Below are positions 32,320 to 42,978 of a stretch of DNA of 64,000 nt, in pieces. The stretch's first letter is position 1. Each line of letters starts with the position of its first letter. The DNA is from Phialophora verrucosa. Lineage: Eukaryota > Ascomycota > Eurotiomycetes > Chaetothyriales > Herpotrichiellaceae. The position numbers were made by a program, and so were the translations under genes. The stretch covers positions 496,001 to 560,000 of the forward strand of contig MSED01000009.1 of NCBI GenBank assembly GCA_002099365.1, in the 5' to 3' direction. The notes under the pieces are model-generated. The model ran no database searches and was not told the origin of the DNA. It saw only the letters and a program-made list of their open reading frames with translations.

Positions 32320-34459
32320 ATGTCGTTCCTTGGACTCGAAGGGTTTCATGTCTTCATCACCGGCGCCGCTGGGGGGATTGCAACAGCGGCGGTGAAGGAA
32401 TTTCTTGGTACGCCCATAACCTTGGCACCGCAACTCAGGAGCAGAATCTGATCATTGCTCTCAAGCTGCCGGCTGTCGTGTCACAGCTTTTGACCGTAGA
32501 CGGATCGAGGCTTCCAAGCTGTGCTCGACCCCGGATCAGTCATCCAGGCTTTTCACCACACAAGGCGATCTAACCTCGGAATCGTCCCTTGCCGAAGCCT
32601 TTCAGGCCGCCACGAAGAAATTTGGCCCATTGAACATCCTGGTTGCCAATGCGGGCATCACGGATGAAAGCTCACATCCGCCAATATGGGAGATTGAGGA
32701 GAGTCTTTGGGACAGGGTCTTTCACACGCTCTTATTGGATCTTCATCGACTTACTTACATACTCAGGTAAACACGAACAATGTCAAAGGGACGTTCTTGA
32801 CCGTCAAGCACTTCTTACTGTCCGTGAAAAAGGCGCAAGAATCCCAAGGCAGGGAGCTTGAAAATGTTGCCATTGTCATTACAGGCTCCGAGACTGGCAA
32901 GTTTGGTCAGGAAGGACATGCAGAGTCAGTCCCGACGCAACTTGACGAGGCTGTTAAGCAAAATGCTAAACTGGGGCAGATATGCATCCGGCAAGGCTGG
33001 CCTCCAGTATGGTCTTGTCCGCACCGTAAAGAATGAAATCGTGCGCCTGAACTCGAAAGCCCGAATCAATGCAGTGGCTCCTGGATGGGTCAACACAGCC
33101 CTGATCGGTGACCGCTTGGATGATCCATACGAGATGTGGGCGGAGTGCCAGTCCACCGTTGCCCTGAAGAAGATTGCACAGCCTGAAGATGTCGCTCGCG
33201 CAATGGCGTTTTTGGCTAGCCATCGCGCTGCTGGACACATATCTGGGGAGTGTATCTCTGTTGACGGCGGAATGGAAGGTCGATTGATCTGGCGACAGGA
33301 CCAGATACTGAAAACCGGCAAAAAGCAAGTTTCGCTGCAAAGTGCATCCATTCCCACCTCTTTGATTACGCCTACGAGGAAGCGACGGTTGCGGATATGT
33401 CTCTCCGTCGACTTTGACGCAATTTCAGGATATCTGGGAACTGGCCATGATCCGAATAATACCCTATCGGATTATTCTGCCGGTATTTTCAGCGCCAACG
33501 TTGGCGTCGGCAGGTTGCTGCGTCTCTTCAAGAAACATGGCATCTCTGATAAGCTTACCTGGTTTGTGCCCGGTCACAGTCTGGAGACATTCCCAGCACA
33601 AGCACAGGAGATTGCAGAGAGTGGAGCAGAAATCGGTCTTCATGGCTACAGCCACGAAGGAGCATATGCCATGACAGTCGAGCAAGAAAAGGACGTGCTT
33701 CAGAAGTGCATCGGTCTCATAACACAGCTGAAGCATGGTAAGAAACCGGCAGGATACCGAGCGCCTCTGTACCAGATCCGAGAGACGACAGTCCAACTCC
33801 TCCAGGACCACGGCTTTCTTTATGACAGCAGTATGAACGCCCATGACTCACTACCTTACTTCTTGGTGAATCCCTTCCCGCAGGAAACCCCCCACGTCCC
33901 AGATTACAAGAAAGAAGCGAAGAGTTGGATGGTCCCGACACCAGTATTCGAGCAACCGCAGCCTGGTACGGCCGAAGCTGACAAGGCTCTGGTGGAAATC
34001 CCCGGCAGCTGGTATACCGAGGACATGACCCCGGTAGGTACTCCGAGACAACTGCGTGAATAATCTCCCTTCTGACTCTCGCCAGCTCGGCTTTTATCCC
34101 TATGCAGCCAACACGCAAGGCTATGTTGGCGTCGATTCTGTTGAGAAGATGTGGTGGGATAGATTCGACTGGCTCTGGGAGAATGAAAGCTGGTTGGACG
34201 AAGGGCCTGGAAAGGGTTATGGCTCCGTATATCCGTGAGTGCTTGACACTAATGCAGCTTCCATAAGAAACGCTTGCTCACCCGAGACCGTCAATTTAGG
34301 ATGATCTGGCACCCAGAGAGCGCAGGTCGGGCTCACATCGTCGGCATGATTGACCGCTTCATCGCAAAGTTGGTAGCCCGGAAGAACGCGGCGGCAGAAG
34401 ACGAAATTACGTTTGAGACGTTTGAAACCGTTGCAAAGGGTTGGAAGCACAGGAGATGA
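32320..34459 (+). CDS. Fusion protein: short-chain dehydrogenase + NodB-type (HpPgdA/imidase-like) hydrolase
   Basis: Six exons: 32320-32407, 32466-32716, 32767-32924, 32980-34033, 34086-34234, 34300-34459; 619 aa. Residues 1 to about 275 are a classical SDR: TGAAGG nucleotide loop, ANAG, catalytic S154, Y167 and K171 (YASGK), ending SVDGGMEGRL. Residues about 300-600 are a NodB hydrolase: metal/base aspartates D310 and D312 (SVDFDA), H387 and H391 (HGYSH), R426 (YRAP). The two are joined in exon 4 by a linker of roughly 25 residues that contains no methionine and no splice site, so this is not a merge of adjacent genes. No signal peptide: cytosolic. This NodB subgroup includes HpPgdA and bacterial cyclic imidase, so an amide or imide substrate is as likely as a polysaccharide. 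One donor (GTCTTT at 32717) is weak. Confidence 0.85.
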
Positions 34460-35291
34460 CGACAGACGACGGCTCTTGCTATTAGCCAGATCGATGTTGA
34501 ACGAGTAAAATAGGGACCAGATTACCTACGATTACCTCAGCTCTGACCTGACGAAGCGAGGAGTGGCGGCGCTCAAGGCTACCGAATGAGAAGCTTGAGA
34601 TTGACCTGAAGTTTCTTTCAGCCTTGCATGACTTGCTCTTCTGGTTAGCAGATCGAGGCCGTTCATCTAAAGCCCTTCTACGTGACCCTTATTAATAGTA
34701 CCCCGAAAAGGCATCAAGAGGTGGCCGGCGTTGATAAATGCGCCGAGGGCTGATGCAAGCAATGCTGATTCAGCGTTGGCGGAGAGAATGCGAGCGCCTG
34801 TATGGAGTCGCCGCGGTGGACCCTTTCACCTTTCCGGGCAGGTCTTATGCACGATCGCTGGGCAAAAGACGTTCCTTAGCGCCTTGTGTCGTGTGGAGGG
34901 GCATGCCCAAAGTCTAGCTGCTGTGTGAGAGCGGCCTAGTTCGGTATCTTGTTTCTCTGTTTCGCGTATCCCAGACTTGACAGTCGACGGCACGACAACC
35001 ATGTCGATTGTCGCCACCAGAGAATTGGCGCGCCACAGATGGGGTCCCCATTAGCGGCAGGTTAAACAATGGACAGTTCAAGATTTATCCATCCTGGTCT
35101 GCATCTCACACTTTGGGCGTCCTGAAGTTCACCTTCGAGTGACAAGGTCGTGACATCGTCGTGGACCCTGTACCTTGCCACCCCTCTCACAGCTGCCTGT
35201 GCACAGAACCCCCTTGTTCACCCGTTCCTCGACCTCTGTTGTCTTCTCTCGATCATCCTCATCTCGTCGCCAATGCTCGTCGGTCGCAAGA
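34460..35291. other. Intergenic, glycosyltransferase upstream region
   Basis: 832 bp. The reading frame of the next gene is open back to 35175 but lacks an ATG before 35292. No other motif found. Confidence 0.45.
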
Positions 35292-38200
35292 ATGTCTAAT
35301 CCAGATCCTCCCGCTACCCCGCCGAGACAAGTCGAAGCGATCCCTGAGATTATCTTACAGGAAGCGCAGGCTGCCGCTGCCGCAGCTCAAGAGGATGAAG
35401 CCCGCAGCCACAAAGAGCCTACAACCTCGAATGCTTCTCCAGAAGGCCATGTCCGACACCATGGCGGCGTTTCTCCCCACCTCGACGAGGTGCCTCCCCC
35501 AGCCTACAACGGTGCGAATTATGGAGAGCTGGACATTGATCAAAATGGCCTGAACACTGGTGCACAGGTAGCCAGCGACGGCAGAGTCAACATCAACATC
35601 AACCAGCACAAGGGGAAGCTCACAAACCTACTTCTGCCCGCTCTGCGGCAACAGCTCGATTTGTCGAAACGCAAACCCTCGGCTGAACCTCAGATTCCTG
35701 AAGGGCTCGGGGAAATAGACGGGCTCCCACCACCACCAATGAACATTGTGATCCAAATCGTGGGCAGCAGAGGAGACGTCCAACCATTTGTGGCGTTGGG
35801 CCAGATACTGAAGAACAAGTATAACCATCGTGTGCGAATAGCAACCCATCCGACTTTCAAGCAATTCGTGACAGAGAACGGTCTAGAGTTCTTCAGCATT
35901 GGAGGGGACCCTGCCGAGCTGATGGCTTTCATGGTCAAGAACCCTGGTCTCATGCCAGGGATGGACTCGCTGAAGAGCGGAGATGTCGGCAAACGAAGGA
36001 GAGGTATCTATGAAATCATCACGGGCTGTTGGAGGTCCTGCATCGAGGCGGGCGACGGCATGGGTACGCCGATGAACGATGACAACATGGACACCCGCAG
36101 TTTCGATAGCGCCTTGTCGATGCGCATGGATCCGGCACTGAAACCTTTCGTGGCGGATGCTATCATTGCCAACCCACCAAGCTTCGCGCACGTCCATCTC
36201 GCGGAGAAGCTCGGGATCCCCCTGCATCTGATGTTTACCATGCCCTGGTCGCCGACCCAATCTTTCCCACATCCCCTCGCAAACATTATATCCTCAAACA
36301 CAGACCCTACCGTGACGAATTTTGTCACCTATGCGCTAGTGGATATGTTAACCTGGCAGGGTTTGGGCGATGTCATCAACAAATTCCGGGAAAGGAGTCT
36401 CGGCCTGGAACCAGTCAGCATTATGTGGGCTCCCGGCATGGTCAGTCGATTGCGTGTTCCCTGGACTTATTGCTGGTCTCCTGCACTGATCCCGAAGCCG
36501 GCAGACTGGGGTAGTTACATCGATATCTCAGGCTTCTTCTTCCTCAACTTGTCGACGAACTATACACCCCCACAGGATTTGGCGGATTTCTTGGCGGCCG
36601 GACCACCTCCGGTGTACATCGGATTCGGTTCAATTGTGGTCGACGACCCGAACGCCATGACCAAGATGATATTCGAGGCTATCAAGAAGACCGGCCAGCG
36701 AGCGATCGTCTCCAAGGGCTGGGGCGGACTCGGTGCCAGTGAGTTGGGGATTCCGGAAGGTGTATTCATGATCGGCAATTGTCCTCACGATTGGCTGTTC
36801 CAGCATGTCTCTTGCGTTGTGCATCACGGTGGCGCTGGCACGACAGCTGCTGGTATTTTGGCGGGTAGGCCAACAGTGGTAGTGCCGTTTTTTGGTGATC
36901 AACCCTTTTGGGGTTCTATGACCGCTAGAGCTGGTGCGGGTCCAGTACCCATTGCCTATAAGAATCTGGACGCCGACAAACTCGCACATTCGATCCTGGA
37001 AGCCCTGAAGCCCGAATCCCTTGAACGAGCAAAGGATCTGAGTGCAAAGATCAAGGCGGAGAGGGGAACTGAGGCTGGTGCAGAGTCCTTCCACAAGCAG
37101 TTACATATGTCCAACCTCAGGTGCTCATTAGACCCTTCTCGAATCGCCGTCTGGCGCGTGAAGCGGACCGACATTCGTCTGTCGGCGCTTGCAGCTACGG
37201 TGCTCGGGACTGAGGGACTTCTGGATTTCTCCGATCTGAAATTGTACCGACCTCGAGAATACGAGACAGAAGATGGGCCTTGGGAACCGATTTCTGGAGG
37301 TGCAGCTGCCCTGATTGGTACTTTAGGAAACCTTTCAATGGGCATCGCGGACTTCCCAGTCGAGATTCTTAAATCTTTCAAGACTGCCCACGGGGAGCTG
37401 AAGGAGATCCACGAGAGGAAACGAAGTGGCGCGAACACACCAACGGTGCCGTCAGAACGTACTTCTTCTGACAATGTCTCCAATACGCCAACAAGCACCG
37501 TTACGCCGGTTCAATCACCGCCTCTCCCGCCGTCGGGCGCCGCTTCGCCGCCGAACGAGCCTTCCATACCCTCATCCATCTCCTCTGGGCTGAAAGCTGA
37601 TGGATCTGCGAAACCCCATCACCGACATGGGAGTTGGTCCCATCATCGATCACGTTCTCGCTCTCATTCTCGGTCAGCAAGTAGACATCGCGATTCGACG
37701 GGCGAAGAGGTTGGCCAAGTCACGCTGGATACCGCGCTGTCTGGTGCGAAGGCCGCCGGCAAGATCATCTCGGCGGGTGTCAAGTCTCCGATGGAGTTCA
37801 CTTTATCATTGGCGAAAGGATTTCACAACGCGCCAAAGCTATATGGTGATGATACGGTCCGACAGAACGAGAAGATTGTGGGCCTTCACTCTGGTTTGAA
37901 AGTCGCCGGTAGAGAATTCGGATACGGATTCTACGATGGTATAACTGGCCTTGTGACTCAGCCTCTGCAAGGGGCCAAGAAAGAGGGAGCTGCCGGCTTC
38001 TTCAAGGGCGCCGCGAAAGGCATCGGTGGTTTGGTGCTTAAACCAGCAGCCGGCATCTGGGGTCTCCCAGGATACACCGCCAAAGGCATCTACAGCGAAA
38101 TTTCAAAGCACTTTGGAAGCTCAGTGCAGAATTACATTATTGCTGCCCGAACGGCGCAAGGCTTCGAGGACTGGAAGAACAGCGGCCCAGAGGAAAGGCA

Positions 38201-39362
38201 GAGAATTGTAGCGGCCTGGAAAGACAGCCAGCTCGAGACGCGGAAACGTGGGCAACTCTACGGAGCTGATCGCAAGGAGGCGATTGAAAGTCACATCCTG
38301 TCAAAATCAAACACGGATTCCATCGAACTGGTGCACGGATTCCACAGTACGCGACACCTCAGCTGGGATGAACGAAAAGCTCTTGCTGAGAGGCGGGATC
38401 AGCTCAGGAAGGAAAAGAAAGAACTTGAGCGCCAGGAGAAAGAGATAAGCAGAGACGAGAGAAGGAAGAGCAAGGGTGGTGGCAAGGTCAAGAGTCGCTG
38501 CAAGTTCTGTCCGTTTGATCACGACAGCAGCCACCACATCACGCATACCCAGTCCCTCTCTAACCTGGACCCGTCGTTTGGCAAGACACACACTCAATTG
38601 TCGATGGCAGGCGGTGGGGCTGTGGACGACTATGAGCACGCCATCAAACATTCAGTGACGTCCACCAGCAGAGGCAATCCTGAAGAGGACGCCATAGTTG
38701 AAAGAGCACTGAGAGCGAGCCTGCGAGAACTGCATGGTGTAGGCGACAACCACAAGCACCCCGACAAAGCTTATCAACAAGCCATCCAAGCCAGCATCAG
38801 AGAGTTTAAGAAAGCCCAAGAGGAACATGCTCAACAGACAGGCGTGGTCTCAACAGTGGCCGAACAGCCGGAAGAGGAGCACGACGCTGAACTCCACCGA
38901 GTATTGACAGAAAGCATGGCGGAGTATAAAGCCGCGCAAGCTGCGAGCGATCAAGGTGTCTTGGCCAAGCATGCGCAGCACCGTCATTTAGACGACAGCG
39001 ACTCGGGCATCGACACCGAATACGACGAGGAGTTCAAGCGCACTATCGAGGAGAGCAAGAGGCTTCACACGGTGAACGAGTTGAAGAAGAAAGAACAAGA
39101 GCTTGCAGCGGTAGAGGCCGCGCTCGCCAGTGCTAACGGTGCTACCCAAACAGCCACGGTCGCTACTGAGGAAGCAGTCGACGATGATGATACCGAGCTG
39201 AAGAAGGCAATCACCGCATCCGAGCAAGACGAAAAGAAGCGTCAAGAGGAGCTAACGAGGCAGAAGACAGAGGAAGAGATTGTGCTCGAGTATGTCAAGA
39301 AGCAGAGTCTGCTGGAGGAGGAGCTCAAGAGTCAGAAGCCTGTTGGGTCTGCTACGAGGTGA
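35292..39362 (+). CDS. Sterol-glucosyltransferase-like GT1 protein with VPS13/ATG2-like and UIM-like segments
   Basis: Single exon, 1,356 aa from the ATG at 35292. Residues about 150-240 hold the GT28-type N-terminal block (IVGSRGDVQPF, ATHPTFK). Near 510 is the UDP-sugar-binding VHHGGAGTTAAG then VPFFGDQPFWG, as in UGT80/Atg26-type 3-beta-glucosyltransferases. Residues about 780-850 are a Ser/Arg/His-rich linker. Residues about 860-945 (GYGFYDGITGLVTQPLQGA, KEGAAGFFKGAAKGIGG) closely resemble the C-terminal region shared by VPS13 and ATG2, which binds membranes. The last 250 residues carry up to six UIM-like helices (A-x-x-x-S core), for example residues 1128-1145. It lacks the PH and GRAM domains of yeast Atg26. 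I infer a peripheral membrane enzyme of sterol or lipid glycosylation with ubiquitin binding. Confidence 0.85.
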   Translation: MSNPDPPATPPRQVEAIPEIILQEAQAAAAAAQEDEARSHKEPTTSNASPEGHVRHHGGVSPHLDEVPPPAYNGANYGELDIDQNGLNTGAQVASDGRVNININQHKGKLTNLLLPALRQQLDLSKRKPSAEPQIPEGLGEIDGLPPPPMNIVIQIVGSRGDVQPFVALGQILKNKYNHRVRIATHPTFKQFVTENGLEFFSIGGDPAELMAFMVKNPGLMPGMDSLKSGDVGKRRRGIYEIITGCWRSCIEAGDGMGTPMNDDNMDTRSFDSALSMRMDPALKPFVADAIIANPPSFAHVHLAEKLGIPLHLMFTMPWSPTQSFPHPLANIISSNTDPTVTNFVTYALVDMLTWQGLGDVINKFRERSLGLEPVSIMWAPGMVSRLRVPWTYCWSPALIPKPADWGSYIDISGFFFLNLSTNYTPPQDLADFLAAGPPPVYIGFGSIVVDDPNAMTKMIFEAIKKTGQRAIVSKGWGGLGASELGIPEGVFMIGNCPHDWLFQHVSCVVHHGGAGTTAAGILAGRPTVVVPFFGDQPFWGSMTARAGAGPVPIAYKNLDADKLAHSILEALKPESLERAKDLSAKIKAERGTEAGAESFHKQLHMSNLRCSLDPSRIAVWRVKRTDIRLSALAATVLGTEGLLDFSDLKLYRPREYETEDGPWEPISGGAAALIGTLGNLSMGIADFPVEILKSFKTAHGELKEIHERKRSGANTPTVPSERTSSDNVSNTPTSTVTPVQSPPLPPSGAASPPNEPSIPSSISSGLKADGSAKPHHRHGSWSHHRSRSRSHSRSASRHRDSTGEEVGQVTLDTALSGAKAAGKIISAGVKSPMEFTLSLAKGFHNAPKLYGDDTVRQNEKIVGLHSGLKVAGREFGYGFYDGITGLVTQPLQGAKKEGAAGFFKGAAKGIGGLVLKPAAGIWGLPGYTAKGIYSEISKHFGSSVQNYIIAARTAQGFEDWKNSGPEERQRIVAAWKDSQLETRKRGQLYGADRKEAIESHILSKSNTDSIELVHGFHSTRHLSWDERKALAERRDQLRKEKKELERQEKEISRDERRKSKGGGKVKSRCKFCPFDHDSSHHITHTQSLSNLDPSFGKTHTQLSMAGGGAVDDYEHAIKHSVTSTSRGNPEEDAIVERALRASLRELHGVGDNHKHPDKAYQQAIQASIREFKKAQEEHAQQTGVVSTVAEQPEEEHDAELHRVLTESMAEYKAAQAASDQGVLAKHAQHRHLDDSDSGIDTEYDEEFKRTIEESKRLHTVNELKKKEQELAAVEAALASANGATQTATVATEEAVDDDDTELKKAITASEQDEKKRQEELTRQKTEEEIVLEYVKKQSLLEEELKSQKPVGSATR

Positions 39363-39954
39363 TGTAGCCGTCTTTCCGGCTCGGCTATGACCTCTGCGGC
39401 TACAAAACCGCGAGTAGGCCGAAGGAGTTTTTGCCCCGGACGCCACCGACACAGGGGGAACATCGACATGATCAAGAACGAGAACAGGGTCTCCGCTGCT
39501 TACACGGTATGGTGGCTGTGTCATTGAGCCTGGGTTGAGTAGGTTGGATTCAAGGATAGACAGAGCCATGACCGGATGCCCATCCACACGACAGATACTA
39601 CGACGTTTACGCACGTACATGACAAGCGTTAATGAGGAATGAACTGTTACAATGATTACGCGATCGAGTATTTTCGCGAGCCAGTCGGTCTACACGAGCA
39701 TATATGTCTAGTATATCTAGTACAGGCTATTGATTGTGCTTTTTCAATCGAGACTTGGACTACGCACACACGGTGATAAACGATCCGTGAAGTGCGAATT
39801 TCGTTCTTTACTTTCATACCCAGTTGGGCTATTTACAATCCCGGTTCTTCAGCTGTCCGTGCCGGTCATACGCGCGCGCGGGTGTGTGAGGGTGGCCAGA
39901 GCAAAATGTCATCCAACCACCCTGTTTGACGTCCATCCCGCGCCCCATGCCGGA
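39363..39954. other. Intergenic between convergent glycosyltransferase and amidase
   Basis: 592 bp serving as 3' flanks. A CG/GTGTG-rich run (GCGCGCGCGG, around 39871) is the only compositional feature. No gene. Confidence 0.45.
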
Positions 39955-41631
39955 TCAGTACACACCCAGCGGATACGCACTGGGGATGTTCTTCGCGCCC
40001 AGCGGTGTCACTCTTGGCACTTGGGCATACGCGGACGTGACTTCGACGGTCCCGTTCAGGCCGGCCGTCACGGGCATTCTGCGCGCGTGCAACACATCGT
40101 CAATGCCCTTTGCAACCTGCAGTAGTGTCCCCTCCGACCAGGGGAGTCCCAGGAGTTCCATGCCGATGGGGATGCCGATCGGGGCGGTCCTACTGGGAGG
40201 AGAGAAGCCGATGGGCATGGTGATGACGGGGGATCCCGTCAGGGCGGCGAGGATGCCGTTCCTGCCGGACTGGGAGGCCGAGCCGATGGGAACGACCAGG
40301 TTCTTCTGCTCCGGGTAGATGAGGCAGGTGAGCTCGTTGGAGAGGATGGTGGCTTGCAGGGCGCGGGTGAGGTTCGCGATCAGGGCCTGCTTCAGGTAGT
40401 ACGACGAGTTGGAGGTGGACGAGCGGAGCGCCGTCTCGACGTAGCTGTACTGGGATGGGATGACGAGGAACTCCGGGTGCGTCTGGTTGGGCGTGTACAG
40501 CTGGGGCATGGACCGGGGGTGCGGGCCCGTGAGGGCGTCGGACGAGAGGTAGTGGGTGAGCGCTTCCCGATACTCGGATTGTTGGACGTCCATCTGCGCC
40601 GAAATGCTCGTTGCGTTGTACGTTGTCGTGTCGTTGATGGGGACTATGATGGCGCCCTTTTTACGCAGGATGGAGAGCACGTTGTCCATTGCGTCGTTGA
40701 CCGGGGTGGTTTCGTTGCTGGACATGCGGTTGAAGAAGCCTTCGATCACGCCGATGCGGACCCCACTGAGGTTGGAAGATGACCCGGGGGAGAGGAAGGT
40801 CGTGTAGTCTGTCCCCAGGACAGAGGCAGGGATCGCCGCGCTGACGTTGTCGGCGGGGTCGTAGCCCGAGGACGACATGACCGTCAGTGCTGTCGCGATG
40901 TCCGGGAGGCTGCGGCCTATTGCTCCGATGGTGTCCTGGGTGTAGGAGATGGGGATGACGCCCGTGCGCGAGATCAAGCCACGCGTGGGGCGGAAGCTGA
41001 ACAGGCTGTTGGCGCTGGCTGGGCTTCTGAGGGAGTTGACCGTGTCGCTTCCGGTGCCGAATACCGCGAAGGAGGCGGCGATGGCGGCGCCCGTACCGCC
41101 TGAACTTCCTCCGGGCGTCCTCGTGAAGTCGTACGGGTTGATCGTCTGCCCACCGAGACTCGAGACGGATAGACCTTCAAGAGCCAACTCGTGCAGGTTG
41201 GATTTTCCTAGAATCACGGCCCCGGCGTTGCGGAGTGCTCGCACGGCAGGCCCATCCCGGGTTGGCTTCGACGAGTTCAGGGCCAGACACCCGCCCGTCG
41301 TGACCATCGGTAGAGCATCGTAGTTGTCCTTGAGCAGGATGGGGATACAAAACAGTGATCCCGTAGCATTCCCCTGGGAGAGTGCGTCGTCCAAATTGTC
41401 GGCGATGGAGAGAGCCTCCGGGTTCAGGGTTATGATGGCATTGATGTCCGGATTGAACTGCTCGATGCGGGCGATGAAGGCGCTGACAATGCCACGGCAG
41501 GTGGTCAAGCCGGAGAAGAGGGCGCTGTGCAGACTGGCAACGGTTGCTTCGCGCACATCAACGGGCGTTGTTTGTGCGTGCAAGGAAGTGGCAAGGGCCA
41601 ATGAGATGGCGAAAATGTTGAAGACGTACAT
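39955..41631 (-). CDS. Secreted amidase-signature-family hydrolase
   Basis: 558 aa from the ATG at 41631; the ORF continues to 41664 but only MYVFNIFAISLALATSLHAQ fits a signal peptide. The amidase signature is clear. Catalytic Lys is K101 (ILLKDNYDA). The cis-Ser is S177 in GGSSGGTGAAIA and the nucleophile is S200 in TVNSLRSPAS, where most relatives have a TGGS motif. About ten N-x-S/T sequons, including NAT and NVS, suggest glycosylation after secretion. Such fungal enzymes act on aliphatic or aromatic amides, and some relatives are peptide amidases. Single exon; the altered TVNSL core is worth noting. The substrate is unknown. Confidence 0.88.
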   Translation of the reverse strand: MYVFNIFAISLALATSLHAQTTPVDVREATVASLHSALFSGLTTCRGIVSAFIARIEQFNPDINAIITLNPEALSIADNLDDALSQGNATGSLFCIPILLKDNYDALPMVTTGGCLALNSSKPTRDGPAVRALRNAGAVILGKSNLHELALEGLSVSSLGGQTINPYDFTRTPGGSSGGTGAAIAASFAVFGTGSDTVNSLRSPASANSLFSFRPTRGLISRTGVIPISYTQDTIGAIGRSLPDIATALTVMSSSGYDPADNVSAAIPASVLGTDYTTFLSPGSSSNLSGVRIGVIEGFFNRMSSNETTPVNDAMDNVLSILRKKGAIIVPINDTTTYNATSISAQMDVQQSEYREALTHYLSSDALTGPHPRSMPQLYTPNQTHPEFLVIPSQYSYVETALRSSTSNSSYYLKQALIANLTRALQATILSNELTCLIYPEQKNLVVPIGSASQSGRNGILAALTGSPVITMPIGFSPPSRTAPIGIPIGMELLGLPWSEGTLLQVAKGIDDVLHARRMPVTAGLNGTVEVTSAYAQVPRVTPLGAKNIPSAYPLGVY

Positions 41632-42978
41632 CTTCTTACCTTGCGACCTGTAGGAGTTGCGCACTGGGAACCTGGACCGATCCTACCTTGCTACCTCCCT
41701 CTCCCGCTCCCATGTCGCTAGCTGTTCATATATGGCCCTGGAAATCTCTGTCGGCGGTGTACTTGATGCCGATGTCTGGAATATGGCACCGGTGTGAAAT
41801 GCCGGTCGGCGAGAGCGCGAGGAGATAGCCACCTTATCGGGGAACGAATCCTTCTGACCTGCCGGATCCGGGCGTTCCAAGAGGTTAGCCTGTGGCATAT
41901 AACTAGGAGATCTCCTATAGCTATCCGATTCATAATGCAGTCCAGGAGATACCGAGTACCGACCGCATAAAGAACCCGGCAGAGAGCTGATAAGGCTGTA
42001 TACGAAAGGAGAAAGAATACGGAGTATCACTGGTCGACAGACATGTCAGCTTTCGGTACGAGGATGGGTGTCAGATGCTTGTGGCGGGTGTATCCCGCAT
42101 GGCAGTCTTGTCGAAGGGGGGCAGGTGGAGGGCGGACCGAGACTTTTGGTGGATGATGTCATTGCTGGTTGTCAGAACAAGCCTTGCGGGCTTCTTGGGC
42201 GTGCTGGGGGCGTCGACGGGCGGTAGGGGCGCCTAACGCAACCAGATCTTAGGCCTGGGGCGGCTGGCCCGGGCCTGGACACGAAAAACACGAAGAATCC
42301 GGTCAAACCAAAACAACGTCTTCCCATTCCCACCACCTACAATGCCATCGCGACCCTCGACCGTCTTTCAGTGCCTCGGCATGCATGCATGACCTCGAGA
42401 TGATTCAAGAGGCCCTTACCTGGTTAAAATTCTCGCTGAAATGGCATTGCAGCCCCTCCCTGCCCCTCAACGTCAATGGGCGGCGCTCGATGTTACCGCT
42501 TGGCATGATACCTCCCAACGTCACTCTGTGCCTCCGCAGTCTTACTGCTTTGGACTGTTCCCTCGTGTGATGAGGGCTTCGGAGAGCTTCTAGTCAGGAA
42601 CTACATCCGCTCCATTGGCTGTTTGCCTGGATTTCCCCAGACTTCAGTTCCACCCCGTCATTCCGCGCCGCCCGGTTCGACGCTGATTGGAATACTACTC
42701 CGTGGGGAGAGCTGGAGCTCTACTGGAGCTCCCTCGGTCTAAGCTGCGTCTGTCCCCGCGGTATCGTGTCGAGCTCTGTCTCTGCACGCAGCGACTGGTC
42801 GAATGCTCGTGGCAAGATGCAGAAAACAAGACTCCACCGAGCAAAATATCCTTCCGAACCGCAGGTGGGCATGTGGTCAAGCAGGATTTTCTGGGCTTCT
42901 TAAGCAGCACGTCCGCATCCCTCAGAAGGAGATGAACTTCTTCCATCGACTGCCATCTGGGTTGACACAGTGGCCACC
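41632..42978. other. agdC upstream region
   Basis: About 1.35 kb between the divergent starts of the amidase and the glucosidase. Short ORFs only. The end has a near-ideal start context (CCACCATGG). Possible regulator sites are too degenerate to call. Confidence 0.45.

Noticed and set aside
32320..34459. Two separate genes: an SDR followed by a deacetylase
   Set aside because: The joining exon is continuous, without stop, intron signals or a methionine to start the second domain.
40354..40782. A 142-aa antisense ORF in the amidase gene
   Set aside because: Shadow of a conserved enzyme with complete catalytic residues; composition is Arg/Val/Gly-rich and featureless.
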